From: Psoroptes ovis | Taxonomy: Eukaryota > Arthropoda > Arachnida > Sarcoptiformes > Psoroptidae | DNA: 64,000 bases | Reading direction: 5' to 3' | NCBI GenBank assembly: GCA_002943765.1 | Contig: PQWQ01000007.1 | Location: 1,242,501-1,306,500, forward strand | Shown: positions 26,600-37,993 of the stretch, piece after piece | Position numbering within the stretch: position 1 is the first letter of the stretch | Layout: each line of letters begins with the position of its first letter | The notes under the pieces: generated by a model | Seen by the model: only the letters and a program-made list of their open reading frames with translations | The model's database searches: none | Told to the model about the DNA's origin: nothing | Program-made: the position numbers and the translations under genes

Positions 26600-29500
26600 A
26601 AACAAATGTATTTCCAATGGGTGTGTGTGTGTGTGTGATAATGATATTACTTTGGATTCTCTTCATTTCATTTCATTTTTTTTTCTTTGATACATCATTG
26701 ATCATCATATTCAATGTATAAACTGTATAAACTACTTGATATATATTTTTATTTTTTCTCTTTGTTTCAATCATTTTGAATTATGGATTTTTTTTTTCAT
26801 TCTTTCATCTTTCTTGATCGAGGGATTTTTCGTTTTTCGTTTTTGGCAAATTCATTGAATTTCATTCATTTATGAATTTTTTTTTCACGTTTCAATTCAT
26901 TTGAAACAAACGGATAAATGAAAGAGAAAAATGCAAGAGTCTCGAACATAGGAATCGAAAATAATGTGTTTGTTTGTTCATTTGTGTTCATAGAAACTAA
27001 CTGAATCGCTTGGAATTTCATGTTTTTTTCTCTCACTGAAAACTCGTGCTTTTTCGGTAAATTTTGCTAAAATATTTCATACAAATTATATTTTCGAAAT
27101 GAATCAAATAATTATTATTCATTTATTAATTATTTCAATGGATGCCATATGTAATCGTTAAATTGATTCATTAAACTGATAGACAGACACCTACACACAC
27201 AAACACAATTGGAGAAATTCACTGCATAATTTCTGTGAGAATAATTTCAATGAATTTCTTTGGAAAAATTTTCTTTTATTTCAATTTGAATTCAAACAAT
27301 TATTACATAGAAGAAATTTGAATTTTGAAGAGACTATTTTCATTCAAAATTCATTCGTATATTTCAAACATTTTTTTTTTTTTTTTTTGAATATAACCAT
27401 GATTATTAATAATCACATATGACAATAATAATGATATGGTTCATAATTACAGATGAAATCGAGTCACTACTTCGATTCGCAACCGAATCATTGTTGTTTC
27501 ATTTGTTTGTCAATTTATTTTTGCAATTCATAAGAATTTTTGCTGGAATTCAAGTTTCCAAGGAAACAATATGAAGAATAGAAAACGGGTTAAAACACGA
27601 AGAGAAATGAATTCAAAATTATTTCCTATTACCAAATGAATCTAATTATCGCTATTTGGAAACATACATTCCAACAATTCATTAATACAATTAACTTGAT
27701 AATTTTTCTCTTTTTTTTCAGGGAAAATCAATGATTAATCGAATGAAACAAAATGAATTGATATCGATGAATTCATTGGTAACACTCTTGAAATTCAATA
27801 TGATCATGATTTTAGCTATTATTATTGAGTGAGAAAAAAAATGTGAAAAGAATTTTTTTTTCTGCCCAGAATATCATTAATTTTTCAACCACTTAAATTG
27901 AGCCACCAAATTATCAATTGATTGTTTCATTAAAATCAATTGTTTTATATCTCATTATTCATTCAAATACAATTTCAATTGAAACAATGATTCAATATTA
28001 AATTAAAGTGTTAATTACACACTTGTCTTTATTCTTAGTTCAATAGTTTCAATTTGCTTTGATCGTAGGAGCCAATGAAGTGATAATTCAAGACGTTATC
28101 AATATTCTATTGCAAATTTACGATAATATGCCACAATTAAACAATGATGTCAATGATGAGGATGATGATAACATTCAATGATAATAATGATGTCTGATGA
28201 TAATGATGTTTACACCTGGCCATATTCTCATTTGCTGATATGCATCAAACACATATTTCATCAAAAAATTTTGAATTTCAAAATGATTCAATAAAAAAAT
28301 TCATTCATATTGAATATAATAAAATACTAAATGATAATAGTATTCAACTCGAGTATTATTATTGTTTCGATGAAAATTTGTCAATGAGAAATGGCTTATT
28401 TTGCACACACACATAATGTTTATAATATATTTGACATTCAATTCATAATTCGCTTTATTTTAAATTTTCATAAAAATACATTTTTCACAAATCAGATAAG
28501 TTTGTGCAAAGAAGAATTTTATTTTAAAAAATATTTCAGACCATAGACAGGTAAAACTTTGAAGAAAAAAAAATTGAAATCCTACTATTCAATATTTTTT
28601 TTCATTGCCTGAAAACATTTTTTTTTTTTTTTTGAACAATTTTGAACAATCATATTGAATTATGAATCAATGCATCAAATACGGCCATTCATTCATTCAT
28701 TCGTTCAAACATTTATTCATGCATCAATTCAGAATGATAGAAACATACATACAAAACAGACAAAGTAGTATTTTCCATTGGCATTTTAATTCATTCATTT
28801 CGGAATAAATGAATGAATGAATATGTTTGCATGTATTTTCCAATGAATGTTCATTCGGGAACATTGAACATTTTGACATGTATGGTTTTTGATGCTGTTT
28901 TTTTTTCTTCGGTCGCTGCATTGAATTAATTCATTCTTTGTTTGTTTATTTATTTATTTATAAATTGAATTAATTTATTTATAAATTTATTCAAAGTAAA
29001 ATTGTGTTCGAATATCAAATATTCAAGTTGTCCGAAAAGTTCTGGCCGATTTCCATGAGCAACTCTCTATTGATTGAACAGAATGAACTTTTCGGACAGC
29101 CTAATTCCTAAAAAACATGATTCAAATAAAATGAATATAAGTAAATTCAAGTTTTATGGAATGAATTTTATGAAATGGAAAACAAAACATGGATATTTTA
29201 GAGAAAATGACATTTATGGTCAATAATAATTATTTATAAAATAAATATTTGACAAATTTTCATTTCAATTCATATAAATTGAATCAAATTTCATGTGATA
29301 TTTTCATGAATTTTTTTCAAATTGAATAAATTGAATTGTGAATATAACAAAACATGAATTATATAAAAAACAATTGTTTACCATTGTTTTATAATTCATG
29401 TTTATATTCACAATTGAAATATGATTTAGAAATTCGTTATTATTATTATTATTATTATTATTCAAAAATAAGTCAATAACTAAAGGGTTTTTGAACAAAG

Positions 29501-30591
29501 AAAAAAAAAAGGTTTTTACATTTGAATAAAAACGAAAATATTTCCATTTAAATTCATTTCATTTTTCATTTTTTCCCATTATCATTCAAACATAACAAAT
29601 TGTTATTATTATCAAAATTCAAAAAAAAAGAATGAATATTCCGTCATCACATTTTAATATATTTACACCTAATTTTGCATTAATTTAATACCTTTCAAAT
29701 TCAAGATTGCCTTACAGGTTTTTTTTTGTTTTTTGCTTAAATACTTTTTCCATTCGCAACTGTGTTTGCACTTAATTCAATGGAAAACTAAGAAAAATTT
29801 AAATTAAATTTAAAAAGAAATGGCAAAAACAAAGAAAATATGAACAAAGCAAATTTCTTAAATCAACAATGAATGATAATGGAATTTTTTGCCAGAAAAA
29901 AAAATATTTATTTGACAAAATACATTTAAATTTTAAATTTACAAAAAATTTACAAAAAATATATATGATAATTCATGTTTGAAAAATTCATTTTCAATTT
30001 TCCATTGTTGTTTGTATGTGAATAAATATAGAAATTTATTCAAATGCGAAATTCAGGAAATTTATTTTTTTTTTGAATTTTCCAAATTCACATTCACGTA
30101 TCCAGTGATTGGAAAATTGTAGATTTGTAGTCTTTTTTTTTTGATGAAAAAATTGTTTGTTTTTGTCATTTGTATTTCTATCGTTGTTATTATTATTATT
30201 CAATTATTATTCTTAGACAAATCTACCGAATCATAGAGTAAATAGAGTAATAATAATAATAATAATTTTCTTATTTTCAAAATTTCAAAACATAATTTAC
30301 CACATTTCTTATTTGAATAGATAAATGAAAAATTTTTAGAACAAATAATAAGCACGAATGAATAAATAAATAAACAAACAAACATCAAATAATAAAGTAT
30401 GCAAATTTTCAAATAATTAAATCAACTTGATTCGTTGGCAAATGGTGATACTATCATCATCATCATTGTCATCATTGTCATCATTAGATGAGTTGTTGAT
30501 AATAATTTCATTTGAAAAATAAAAATTCAAATCATATCAACGTGTCATATAGATATATTTCAGTGGTGTTGATTAATCATTCATGGATTGC

Positions 30592-30624
<33 letters not shown>

Positions 30625-33502
30625 AATAAATCAAAAATTTGAATCATTAATATATTGAGTTGTCCGAAAAGTTCTTGCTGATTTTCTCATTCAAATCAAT
30701 GAATTTTTCATACGTCAACTTTTTGGACAGCCAATTCAAATGAAATGAAAAATTATCATTTTAATAATCATCATTATCATTATTATTATTATAATAATTT
30801 CATGATTATCATTGAATCATCATTATTTTACAATCTAATATTCATAAATTACTATGAATTTTGATTCAATTATATTAATGATGACAAGAGTACCAATGGT
30901 TCAAGTGAAGTAAAAATGAAAATGAAAAAAAAACATTTGAAAAATTGTCACGAGAAAATGAAATTACAATTCTACAACAACAACAAAGACAACAATGAAA
31001 TATGAATCCATGAATTTGATTATCATTTTCATCATCATCATTGAATTTGATTTGATTATATGTAATTTTGAAATTGTAGATTTATTCAAAGATATTCCCG
31101 ATGCAATGATATGAAAAGAAAAAAAATTTAAATATAATTTCGTAATGATAAATGAATAATGAATTCAATTTCTATATAAAAATAGAATATATGTTTCATT
31201 TTTCTTTGGGAAAATGTTTAAAAATATAATTATCATTATTAATAATAATGATAATTTTTCATTTGTCGCTGATAATGTTTAATGAAAATAATTACATTTC
31301 ATTACAATTAATATATAATATTTGTAAATCGTTATACAATGTATTACAATCACGGTCCAACATTTATTAAATATGAAAAATTATCATTGGTGAATATCAA
31401 ATGACACGAAGCTATTTGATATTTTGTTTTTTTTTCAATTTGTTTGTTTTGAGACTAAAAAATTTGATTTTTCTCTCTTTTTTCTTTCCAATTTTCGTCT
31501 CATAGATATTTGGCGATCGTACATCCACTAAGGCCACGAATGTCCCGTACGGCTACGGTCATCATCATTATCATTATATGGATAGCGAGCAGTATACTTT
31601 CATTGCCGAACATCATTTATTCGACAACAACTGTTGAACAATTTAAAAATGGTGATTCAAGAGGTAAATGATGGTGATTGAATTTCCATTTATTTCCATT
31701 TATTTTCACTTTTTATTTATTTTTCAATATATTTTTCATCATTGTTTATTACATTATCATCATCATCATCATCATGATCATCATCATCATCATTATCATA
31801 ATCAACATTATTATTTTCATAATTTAATTAAATTAATTAATATTATTCATTTCATTCCAATGAAATATGAATGTGTGATATACACACACACACATGTGTG
31901 TACCACATGGTGTACGTGGATGAATAATATTAATGAAAATTAATGAAAATAAATTAATAAATGCATATAAATGTTGTTCACGTAATAATCAACACACAAA
32001 CAATTAAATTATGAATTAATGAACAAAACAACAAAACAAAACGAAAATATTTATATTCAACACGGAATTCAATATTTCTGAATCATTCGAAATTCATTTC
32101 GGGAAATTATTATATTATGATTGTCATTGTTTCCTGTCATTGTCATATTATAAACTTAATTTAAAACCTGAATATTTGGACTCAAATAAAAACAACAAAA
32201 CCAAAACAATAGTCAATTGTTATCTTGAATGGGATGATGGTATATCGATAAAATCTCGTATCGAATACATGTAAGTATTATTATTATTATTATTCTATTT
32301 TTCTATTCAAGAATTTCATATATCGATAGCAATCTTATATTGTCAATTGAAATTTCAATAATTAATATATTCATAAGTGGAATGTTATTACATTACATTG
32401 TTTGTTGCCAGTTTCCTATAATTTAATTTTCGTGATTATTAAACAAAAATAATTATAATAATAATAATAATGATACAAACAAACAAACAAAGGCCTTAAG
32501 GTATTTGAAGATAATAATCATAATAATGAAATCCAGAAAAGCAAAACAAATCAAATTCCGCTCTTGAGAATCTAATCTCGATCAATATAATACAACGAAT
32601 GATACAATACAATTAATAATTCAATTTTAATCAATGATAGTGGCTTGTATTATGATGAGATTCAAATAAAAAACAATAGTCAATAAAACACGAAATGTCA
32701 TAATCAAGAAGAAATGAATTCGAATGAAACCAAATGACCCAGAATAATACAGGAGAAATAAATTGAAATTTTATTCAAAAAATAGATGAATAAATAAGAA
32801 TAATAAGAAATGAATATTAATTCATTTCATTTCATACATACATTTATTCATGATTTTAAAAATAATTATTTTCATCAGAAACCATTAAGAATTTTGAAGA
32901 AAAAAAGTAAATTAAGAATCAAAGAAATTTTACTTTTAGAAAATTCTATGAAATTATTTGTACATTTTTTTCTAATTTTACCATTATGGTATTAGATTCT
33001 TTTTGCTCCCGTTCATTTCAACTTTATGGCCCCAAAAAAAAGAGAAAAATAAACGAAGAAATGTAATCGGAATTAATATTAATATTTTCGTGCAATGAAT
33101 TAATTCAATTAACATATTATCTTCATTATTATTGTTATTATTACAATTTTAATATCATTATCACAATTATTATTATTATTATTCGCCATTTTCATTTTCA
33201 TACAATGAAAAATGAAAAATATGAAGAAGCAAATAATAATAATAATAATAATAATGAAGTATTTTATATGAAATATTTTTTTTTTTTGGATCATTATTTA
33301 CTTCATTATATAAGAATTCATTTTGCAATTTATTATCATATTTGAAAATTATAATTTTAATTATTAGGTTGTCCCATAAGTTCTTGCCGGTTATATCGTA
33401 AAAAATCATTGGAAAATAGGCAATAACTTATGGGACAACCTAGTATTATTGCATGAATAGAAATATGTAGTAATTTAACATATAAATTATATGGTGAAAT
33501 AT

Positions 33503-33582
<80 letters not shown>

Positions 33583-35240
33583 TTGTTGATATGTGTATTA
33601 TAATCGATTCACAAATCATTTCGGAGTTATTTTCGGATATTCGAATCAGTTACGTAGAAATCATGTCTTGCTCCAAATTCGGGAGCCGATTCTGGTCTTG
33701 GAAATGAATTCGAAAAAAATTCTCCTAGAATTTTCAGTTTCATACAACATGCAATTGTTGTAGGTTAACGTTGAAATTCAAGAATCGAAAGAAATTGATC
33801 GATTGCTTGGTGATTAATACGAGTAAAGTCGAGAAAATGATTGTCATTTGTCATTCAAATATTATTCAAAAAAAACTTTTAATTATTCGAATAAATTACG
33901 GAGAAACATTCATGCATTCAATTCATAGAAATTAAATAACAAAAGTTTTTTTTTTTGGAAATCATAGAAACAATTCAAGACTATAACTATTTATCAATGA
34001 ATGAAATCATTCAAGCAATTATCACATTACTTGTTAATTGTTGGACATCACTTTTTCTCTTCATATCAAAGCATAAGCAATTCAAAGCATCATTTGAATT
34101 AAGCGGAAAACTAAAAAAAAAAATGTTTGAGCAAAAAATATAGTTTAAATTGGAATCAATCAAAACTTATTGATCGATATTTGATCGAAAGAGATCTGTG
34201 TTCTATTCGGTTCAAATGGTCTTGGAAAAAAGAAAGAAAAGGAAAAAGTTTGTTTCCATCCGTTTTGTTTGAACAATTTGAACGATTTATAAATAAAATT
34301 ATATTTCACTGTGAACGAGTGTAATCAATGAGAGCAAGTATAATGATTTGAAATATTTACAAATAGATAGATAGATAGATATAAATATTTGTCTAAATAT
34401 TTATTATGTAATGTTAAATATTTAATAATCCATGAAATTAAAAGTTTTATTTTATTTTTATTTATTTATTTTTTTTCAGTTTTTTCTTTTGAGAAATTAT
34501 TATTTCTTTATTTCTTTATTTTTTTTTAGATTAAAACTTTTCATTTTTCATTTCATTTTTTTTTCTCTGCTTTCGATTCGAGTATTCATTATGGTTCATG
34601 AAAATTGAAATTATTATATGTGAAATGATAATACAAACCTTCATATTGAATTATTTGATAAGTTTTTTTCTTTTGATTTTGAAAATAATAATAATAATAA
34701 AATGAAATTAAAGATAATGTTATCTGATATCTTTCATTTGGAAAAAAAAATTGCTAAAACATGACGTTTATATACCAAAATAATGAGCATTTCTTGAAAA
34801 ATTAATGATTAATTAAAGTAAAGTTTTACTTGAAATTTATTTGGAAAAAATTTCAATGAATTTTTAGATGTGAAATTCTTCTTAAAATTTTCTTTGATGA
34901 ACAACACTTAATGATTTTCAAATGAATCAATCATCAATTTCAAATCAATTTTTTTTTTTTTTGGTTTAATTTTATTTCAATCAATTTATTAGTTACAATG
35001 TAATTATATTATTCGTCGCATACATGTTGCCAATTGTTTCAATGTCATTTACATATTTTCGTGTTGGCCGTGAATTATGGGGCAGTCAAAGTATTGGTGA
35101 ATGTACGGCTAAACAAATGGAAAGTATTAAATCGAAAAGAAAGGTAATTTTTGTTTGTTTTTGTTTTCTTAGACATTCAATTAATTAATTAATTTGAATA
35201 ATTGAATCAATTTTTCCAATTTATTTTCGACGAATGACTT

Positions 35241-35275
<35 letters not shown>

Positions 35276-36522
35276 AACACACGCGTAATTCATCATTCAT
35301 CAAGATTGTCAAAATGATGATGATTGTCGTGGCAATATTTGGGGTAAATTAAATTTAAATTGTTGAATTTGACCATTTTATTAAAATGTTGATCAATTCT
35401 AATCGTTTCGATTCATTGCATAGGTTTGTTGGGCTCCATATCATCTATATTTTTTACTTGCTCCTATTTATCCTCAAATAATCTATTCAAGATATGCACA
35501 ACATTTATATTTGACAATTTATTGGTTAGCAATGTCGAACAGTGTTTATAATCCATTCGTTTATTGTTGGATGAATTCAAGGTAAGTGTTTACTTTAAAA
35601 TTTTCAATGATTTTTTTTGCCAAAAAGCATTATGAAATTAATAATAAAACAATCAATTTACATTGAAATATACATAATCAGATTTCGTCAAGGTTTTCGT
35701 AGAATATTTTGTTGTATTTGTCTTAAAGAGACCAAAAATAATCATCGTCATAATCGTATAGATCATGGACAACGTCTGTATCATCATCATCATCATCGCC
35801 GTCATCATCATCGTAAACATAATCATTTTTTCAAAAATAATGATAACAGTAATGATGATGATATTAATCAAGCAAATAGTAATGATAATATCAATAAAAG
35901 TGATAATGATAATAATAATAAAATTGAAAATAACAAAGCAAATCGATTGCATAATGAAAATAGTGAATATCATGAACGATTACGATGCAGTTGTACATCG
36001 GAAGCATGTTTCGGAAGCGATACACGTGTACATCTTAATAATGATAATAATACTGAAAATATTGCGCTACAACCAACATATATCGATATAACGACAACAA
36101 TTGTTGATTGTTTGGATCATAAAAATTATAATTATGTTCATTATAAAAATAAAACAAATAACAATAATAATAATAATAATAATGATGATGATGATAATGA
36201 ACATAAAAATGTCAATTTAATCATTTGTAATGATAATAACAACCGGTTAAACATTGATAATCGTAAAGATTATTTAAAAATTGAAAGCGATACAACCAGT
36301 ACTACAACAACAACGACCGTTACACCAATGATATTGACAAGTACGACAAATGATGAATGTCAAACCGTTGATGATCATAGTGATCATGTAATAAATCATC
36401 ATCATCATCATCAGCGATATCAACAACGAGCGAAACAACAACAACAAAATCAATCAAATAAAAATAAAAAATTTTTATCAAATAAATTTTTGTCCACAAA
36501 ATATAAGGATGATATGTTGTGA
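20236..36522 (+). CDS. TkR: Tachykinin/neurokinin-type neuropeptide receptor (class A GPCR), 8 coding exons
   Basis: Seven-transmembrane receptor expected at the neuronal plasma membrane, binding tachykinin-related peptides and signalling through G proteins. Coding exons: 20236-21543, 21833-22032, 31506-31663, 32213-32270, 34993-35143, 35305-35343, 35424-35581, 35682-36522. All introns are GT-AG, the frame is kept, and the product is about 970 residues. Seen: TM1 about 406-431 with GN at 422-423; NLSVAD in TM2 (D451); DRY at 502-504; ECL cysteines C478 and C558; CWAPYH in TM6 (640-645); NPFVY at 681-685; CCIC after helix 8 (701-704), a likely palmitoylation site. The blocks VTNYFLVNLSVAD, GRELWGSQSIGECT and YWLAMSNSVYNP match the arthropod tachykinin-receptor pattern. 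Odd: an Asn/Ser-rich N-terminus of about 400 residues and an Asn/His-rich tail of about 280. The start is the first ATG of an open frame; a downstream start is possible. Confidence 0.9.
22870..22951. mobile_element. Palindromic TA-flanked MITE, copy 5 (subfamily A2), in receptor intron 2
   Basis: 82 bp, TTCGGTTGTCCCATAAG ... CTTATGGGACAACCTAA, with TA at 22868-22869 and 22952-22953. The loop (TTTTTCATTTGAAAAAC) matches the copy at 2978. Confidence 0.9.
26395..26474. mobile_element. Palindromic TA-flanked MITE, copy 6 (subfamily A1, inverted), in receptor intron 2
   Basis: 80 bp, TTAGGTTGTCCCATAAG ... CTTATGGGACAACCCAA, with exact TA at 26393-26394 and 26475-26476. Arms are almost perfect over about 28 bp. 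The loop is the reverse complement of the loops at 7217 and 33364. Confidence 0.93.
26560..26598. repeat. Poly-T tract, 39 bases
   Basis: Uninterrupted T run in receptor intron 2. Other long homopolymers in the window are listed separately where they exceed 25 bases. Confidence 0.95.
29023..29104. mobile_element. Palindromic MITE, copy 7 (subfamily B), in receptor intron 2
   Basis: 82 bp, TCAAGTTGTCCGAAAAG ... CTTTTCGGACAGCCTAA. The flanking TAs have decayed. The loop (CTGGCCGATTTCCATGAGC then AACTCTCTATTGATTG) belongs to the type of 462 and 37913. Confidence 0.85.
29332..29418. repeat. Foldback with ~36-bp arms, in receptor intron 2
   Basis: AATTGTGAATATAAC...ACATGAATTAT on the left pairs with ATAATTCATGT...TTATATTCACAATT on the right, with two small indels and a short loop near 29382-29386. 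Sequence and flanks differ from the TA-flanked MITE. Confidence 0.7.
30593..30622. repeat. Poly-A tract, 30 bases
   Basis: Uninterrupted A run about 33 bp before MITE copy 8. Confidence 0.95.
30655..30734. mobile_element. Palindromic MITE, copy 8 (divergent loop), in receptor intron 2
   Basis: 80 bp, TTGAGTTGTCCGAAAAG ... CAACTTTTTGGACAGCCAA, TA at 30653-30654 and a lost TA on the right. The loop matches none of the other subfamilies clearly. Confidence 0.8.
33364..33443. mobile_element. Palindromic TA-flanked MITE, copy 9 (subfamily A1), in receptor intron 4
   Basis: 80 bp, TTAGGTTGTCCCATAAG ... CTTATGGGACAACCTAG, with TA at 33362-33363 and 33444-33445. The loop (TATATCGTAAAAAATCATTGG) matches 7217 in the same orientation. 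Confidence 0.92.
33504..33580. repeat. (CA)n microsatellite, 77 bp
   Basis: About 38 perfect CA units, the longest dinucleotide array in the window, 60 bp downstream of MITE copy 9 and inside a receptor intron. Probably length-variable. Confidence 0.97.
35242..35273. repeat. Poly-A tract, 32 bases
   Basis: Uninterrupted A run in receptor intron 5, about 30 bp before the acceptor of the 39-nt exon 6. Confidence 0.95.
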
Positions 36523-36638
36523 TATTATTACTATTACTATTGCTATTGCTATTTATTATTAAATATTAATATTTGTCAAAATGTTTGTGTATATTATTAC
36601 TAATAATAATAATCAATAATAATAATAATATTGATATC

Positions 36639-36644
36639 AATAAA
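36639..36644 (+). promoter_or_regulatory. Polyadenylation signal AATAAA, tachykinin receptor
   Basis: First AATAAA downstream of the receptor stop codon, 117 bases after it, followed by a T/G-rich stretch. Confidence 0.55.
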
Positions 36645-37912
36645 TTTTTTTTGGTTTTTTTCCACTCAAATAATTCTTAGAAATTCTATTTTCTTCTTCT
36701 TCTTCTTGATCTTTATTGAAATTACCGAAACGCTGATAATAACAGTGTCCAGCGACAATTATCATTTGATTTGCACCGAATGATTTTGAAAGAAAAAACA
36801 AAATCTTATTATTTTACTTTCGCACAAAACTATATTTATCAATTCAAGAGTTGAATTGAGAAATGGTGTTGAATAAGATTTGAAATGAATTCAAATTCAA
36901 TGCCGATATCTTTGTATGGCAAGATAAATGAAAAGAAAACCTCTTAGCACTCATAACTATCACCCAACAATCCAACAAGGACAATCAGATCGAAATGAAC
37001 AGCTAACAAGCTTGAATCATTGAACGAAAAACTTTGAAAATGTTTGCTTTGTATTTAGCCAACTAAAATAGTAAGAAATAGATAAATATTTGAGCCAATA
37101 TACACACATATATTTGCAAAATACACATATTATATGCATGCTTGTTCATAACTAGAGATGAATCGTGAATGTCCCAATGTGAATTGCGTTATAATCATAA
37201 CTACTGTAAAAAAAAATACGAGAAAAAAAACGAATCTTTCATTGTGAATTGTGAATGAACCATTGACAAACCATTGATTATGATCATCATCGATTGAACA
37301 CTGAATGCATTGACAATGATGATGATTATGATGATGATGATGATGATGGTAATAACGAAAATGACTGAAAGAAAAGGAATTTGGTGCTTCATAATCGTAA
37401 GAGTAAATAAATGGTGGAGAGAATCTGGAGAAATATATTGTATTTGTTGTTCTAGTTGTTGCAGCTGTTTGAATTTGGAATTTTAAATTTGAGAAAAATT
37501 TAAAATTTAAAATATTTTCAAATTTTAAAATATTTTTTCAAATTTGAAAATATTTTCGATAGAATTTCGATAGAAAATTTGACAATTGACATGTGGTTGT
37601 AGTCTTTATATTTTTTTTTTTTTTTTTTTTTTTAAGAGAAAATACATCCATTTCAATTGATCAAATGATCATTGAATTGAACATTGAATCGATGATGATG
37701 ATGATTATTATGATGTCAAATGTTTGGCTTTGTATTTATTTATTTTTGAAGGAATTATGAGTAGAACAGAATAAAATTCTGTTTCGGAAAATATAATTCT
37801 CGATTCTCGGGTCGAGTATAATACTGATTCCGAGTTGAGTACGAATTATTTTCAAGTATTTTTACCAGAAATTTTTGAGAACAAAAAGTTTCACTCAATT
37901 AAAAGTGATATA

Positions 37913-37993
37913 TTAGGTTGTCCGAAGAGTTCATTCCGCTTAATTCAATGGAGTTGCTCCTGAAAATCGGCCAGAACTTTCCGGACAACCTAA
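37913..37993. mobile_element. Palindromic TA-flanked MITE, copy 10 (subfamily B, inverted)
   Basis: 81 bp, TTAGGTTGTCCGAAGAG ... CTTTCCGGACAACCTAA, with TA at 37911-37912 and 37994-37995. Its reverse complement carries the CTGGCCGATTTTCAGGAGC loop of subfamily B. Confidence 0.9.

Larger units (their letters stand above)
22033..31505 (+). other. 9.47-kb intron 2 of the tachykinin receptor gene
   Basis: It splits the Arg codon of the DRY motif (CG|A) between a GTAAGT donor at 22033 and a TAG acceptor at 31504-31505. It is more than three times longer than any other intron of the gene. It holds four palindromic MITE copies (22870, 26395, 29023, 30655), a foldback at 29332, poly-T and poly-A tracts and a coding-like segment near 27.7-28.2 kb. 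No recognisable nested gene. Confidence 0.85.
32271..34992 (+). other. 2.7-kb intron 4 of the tachykinin receptor gene
   Basis: Donor GTAAGT at 32271, acceptor TAG ending at 34992. It contains one MITE copy (33364), the long CA microsatellite (33504-33580) and two overlapping non-repetitive open frames between 33955 and 34324 that I do not recognise. Otherwise AT-rich filler. Confidence 0.8.

Noticed and set aside
33357..33707. His-Thr and Val-Cys repeat frames on both strands
   Set aside because: Direct products of the CA microsatellite and the adjacent MITE.
35653..36091. Long open frames antisense to, or in other frames over, the last receptor exon
   Set aside because: They arise from AAT/CAT repeat codons read in other frames (poly-Ile/Met); the sense frame carries the receptor C-terminus joined in frame.
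462..37993. Repeated palindromes considered as a CRISPR array or as transcription terminators
   Set aside because: Copies are kilobases apart, have no regular spacers, carry TA flanks and lie in an intron-bearing eukaryotic genome.
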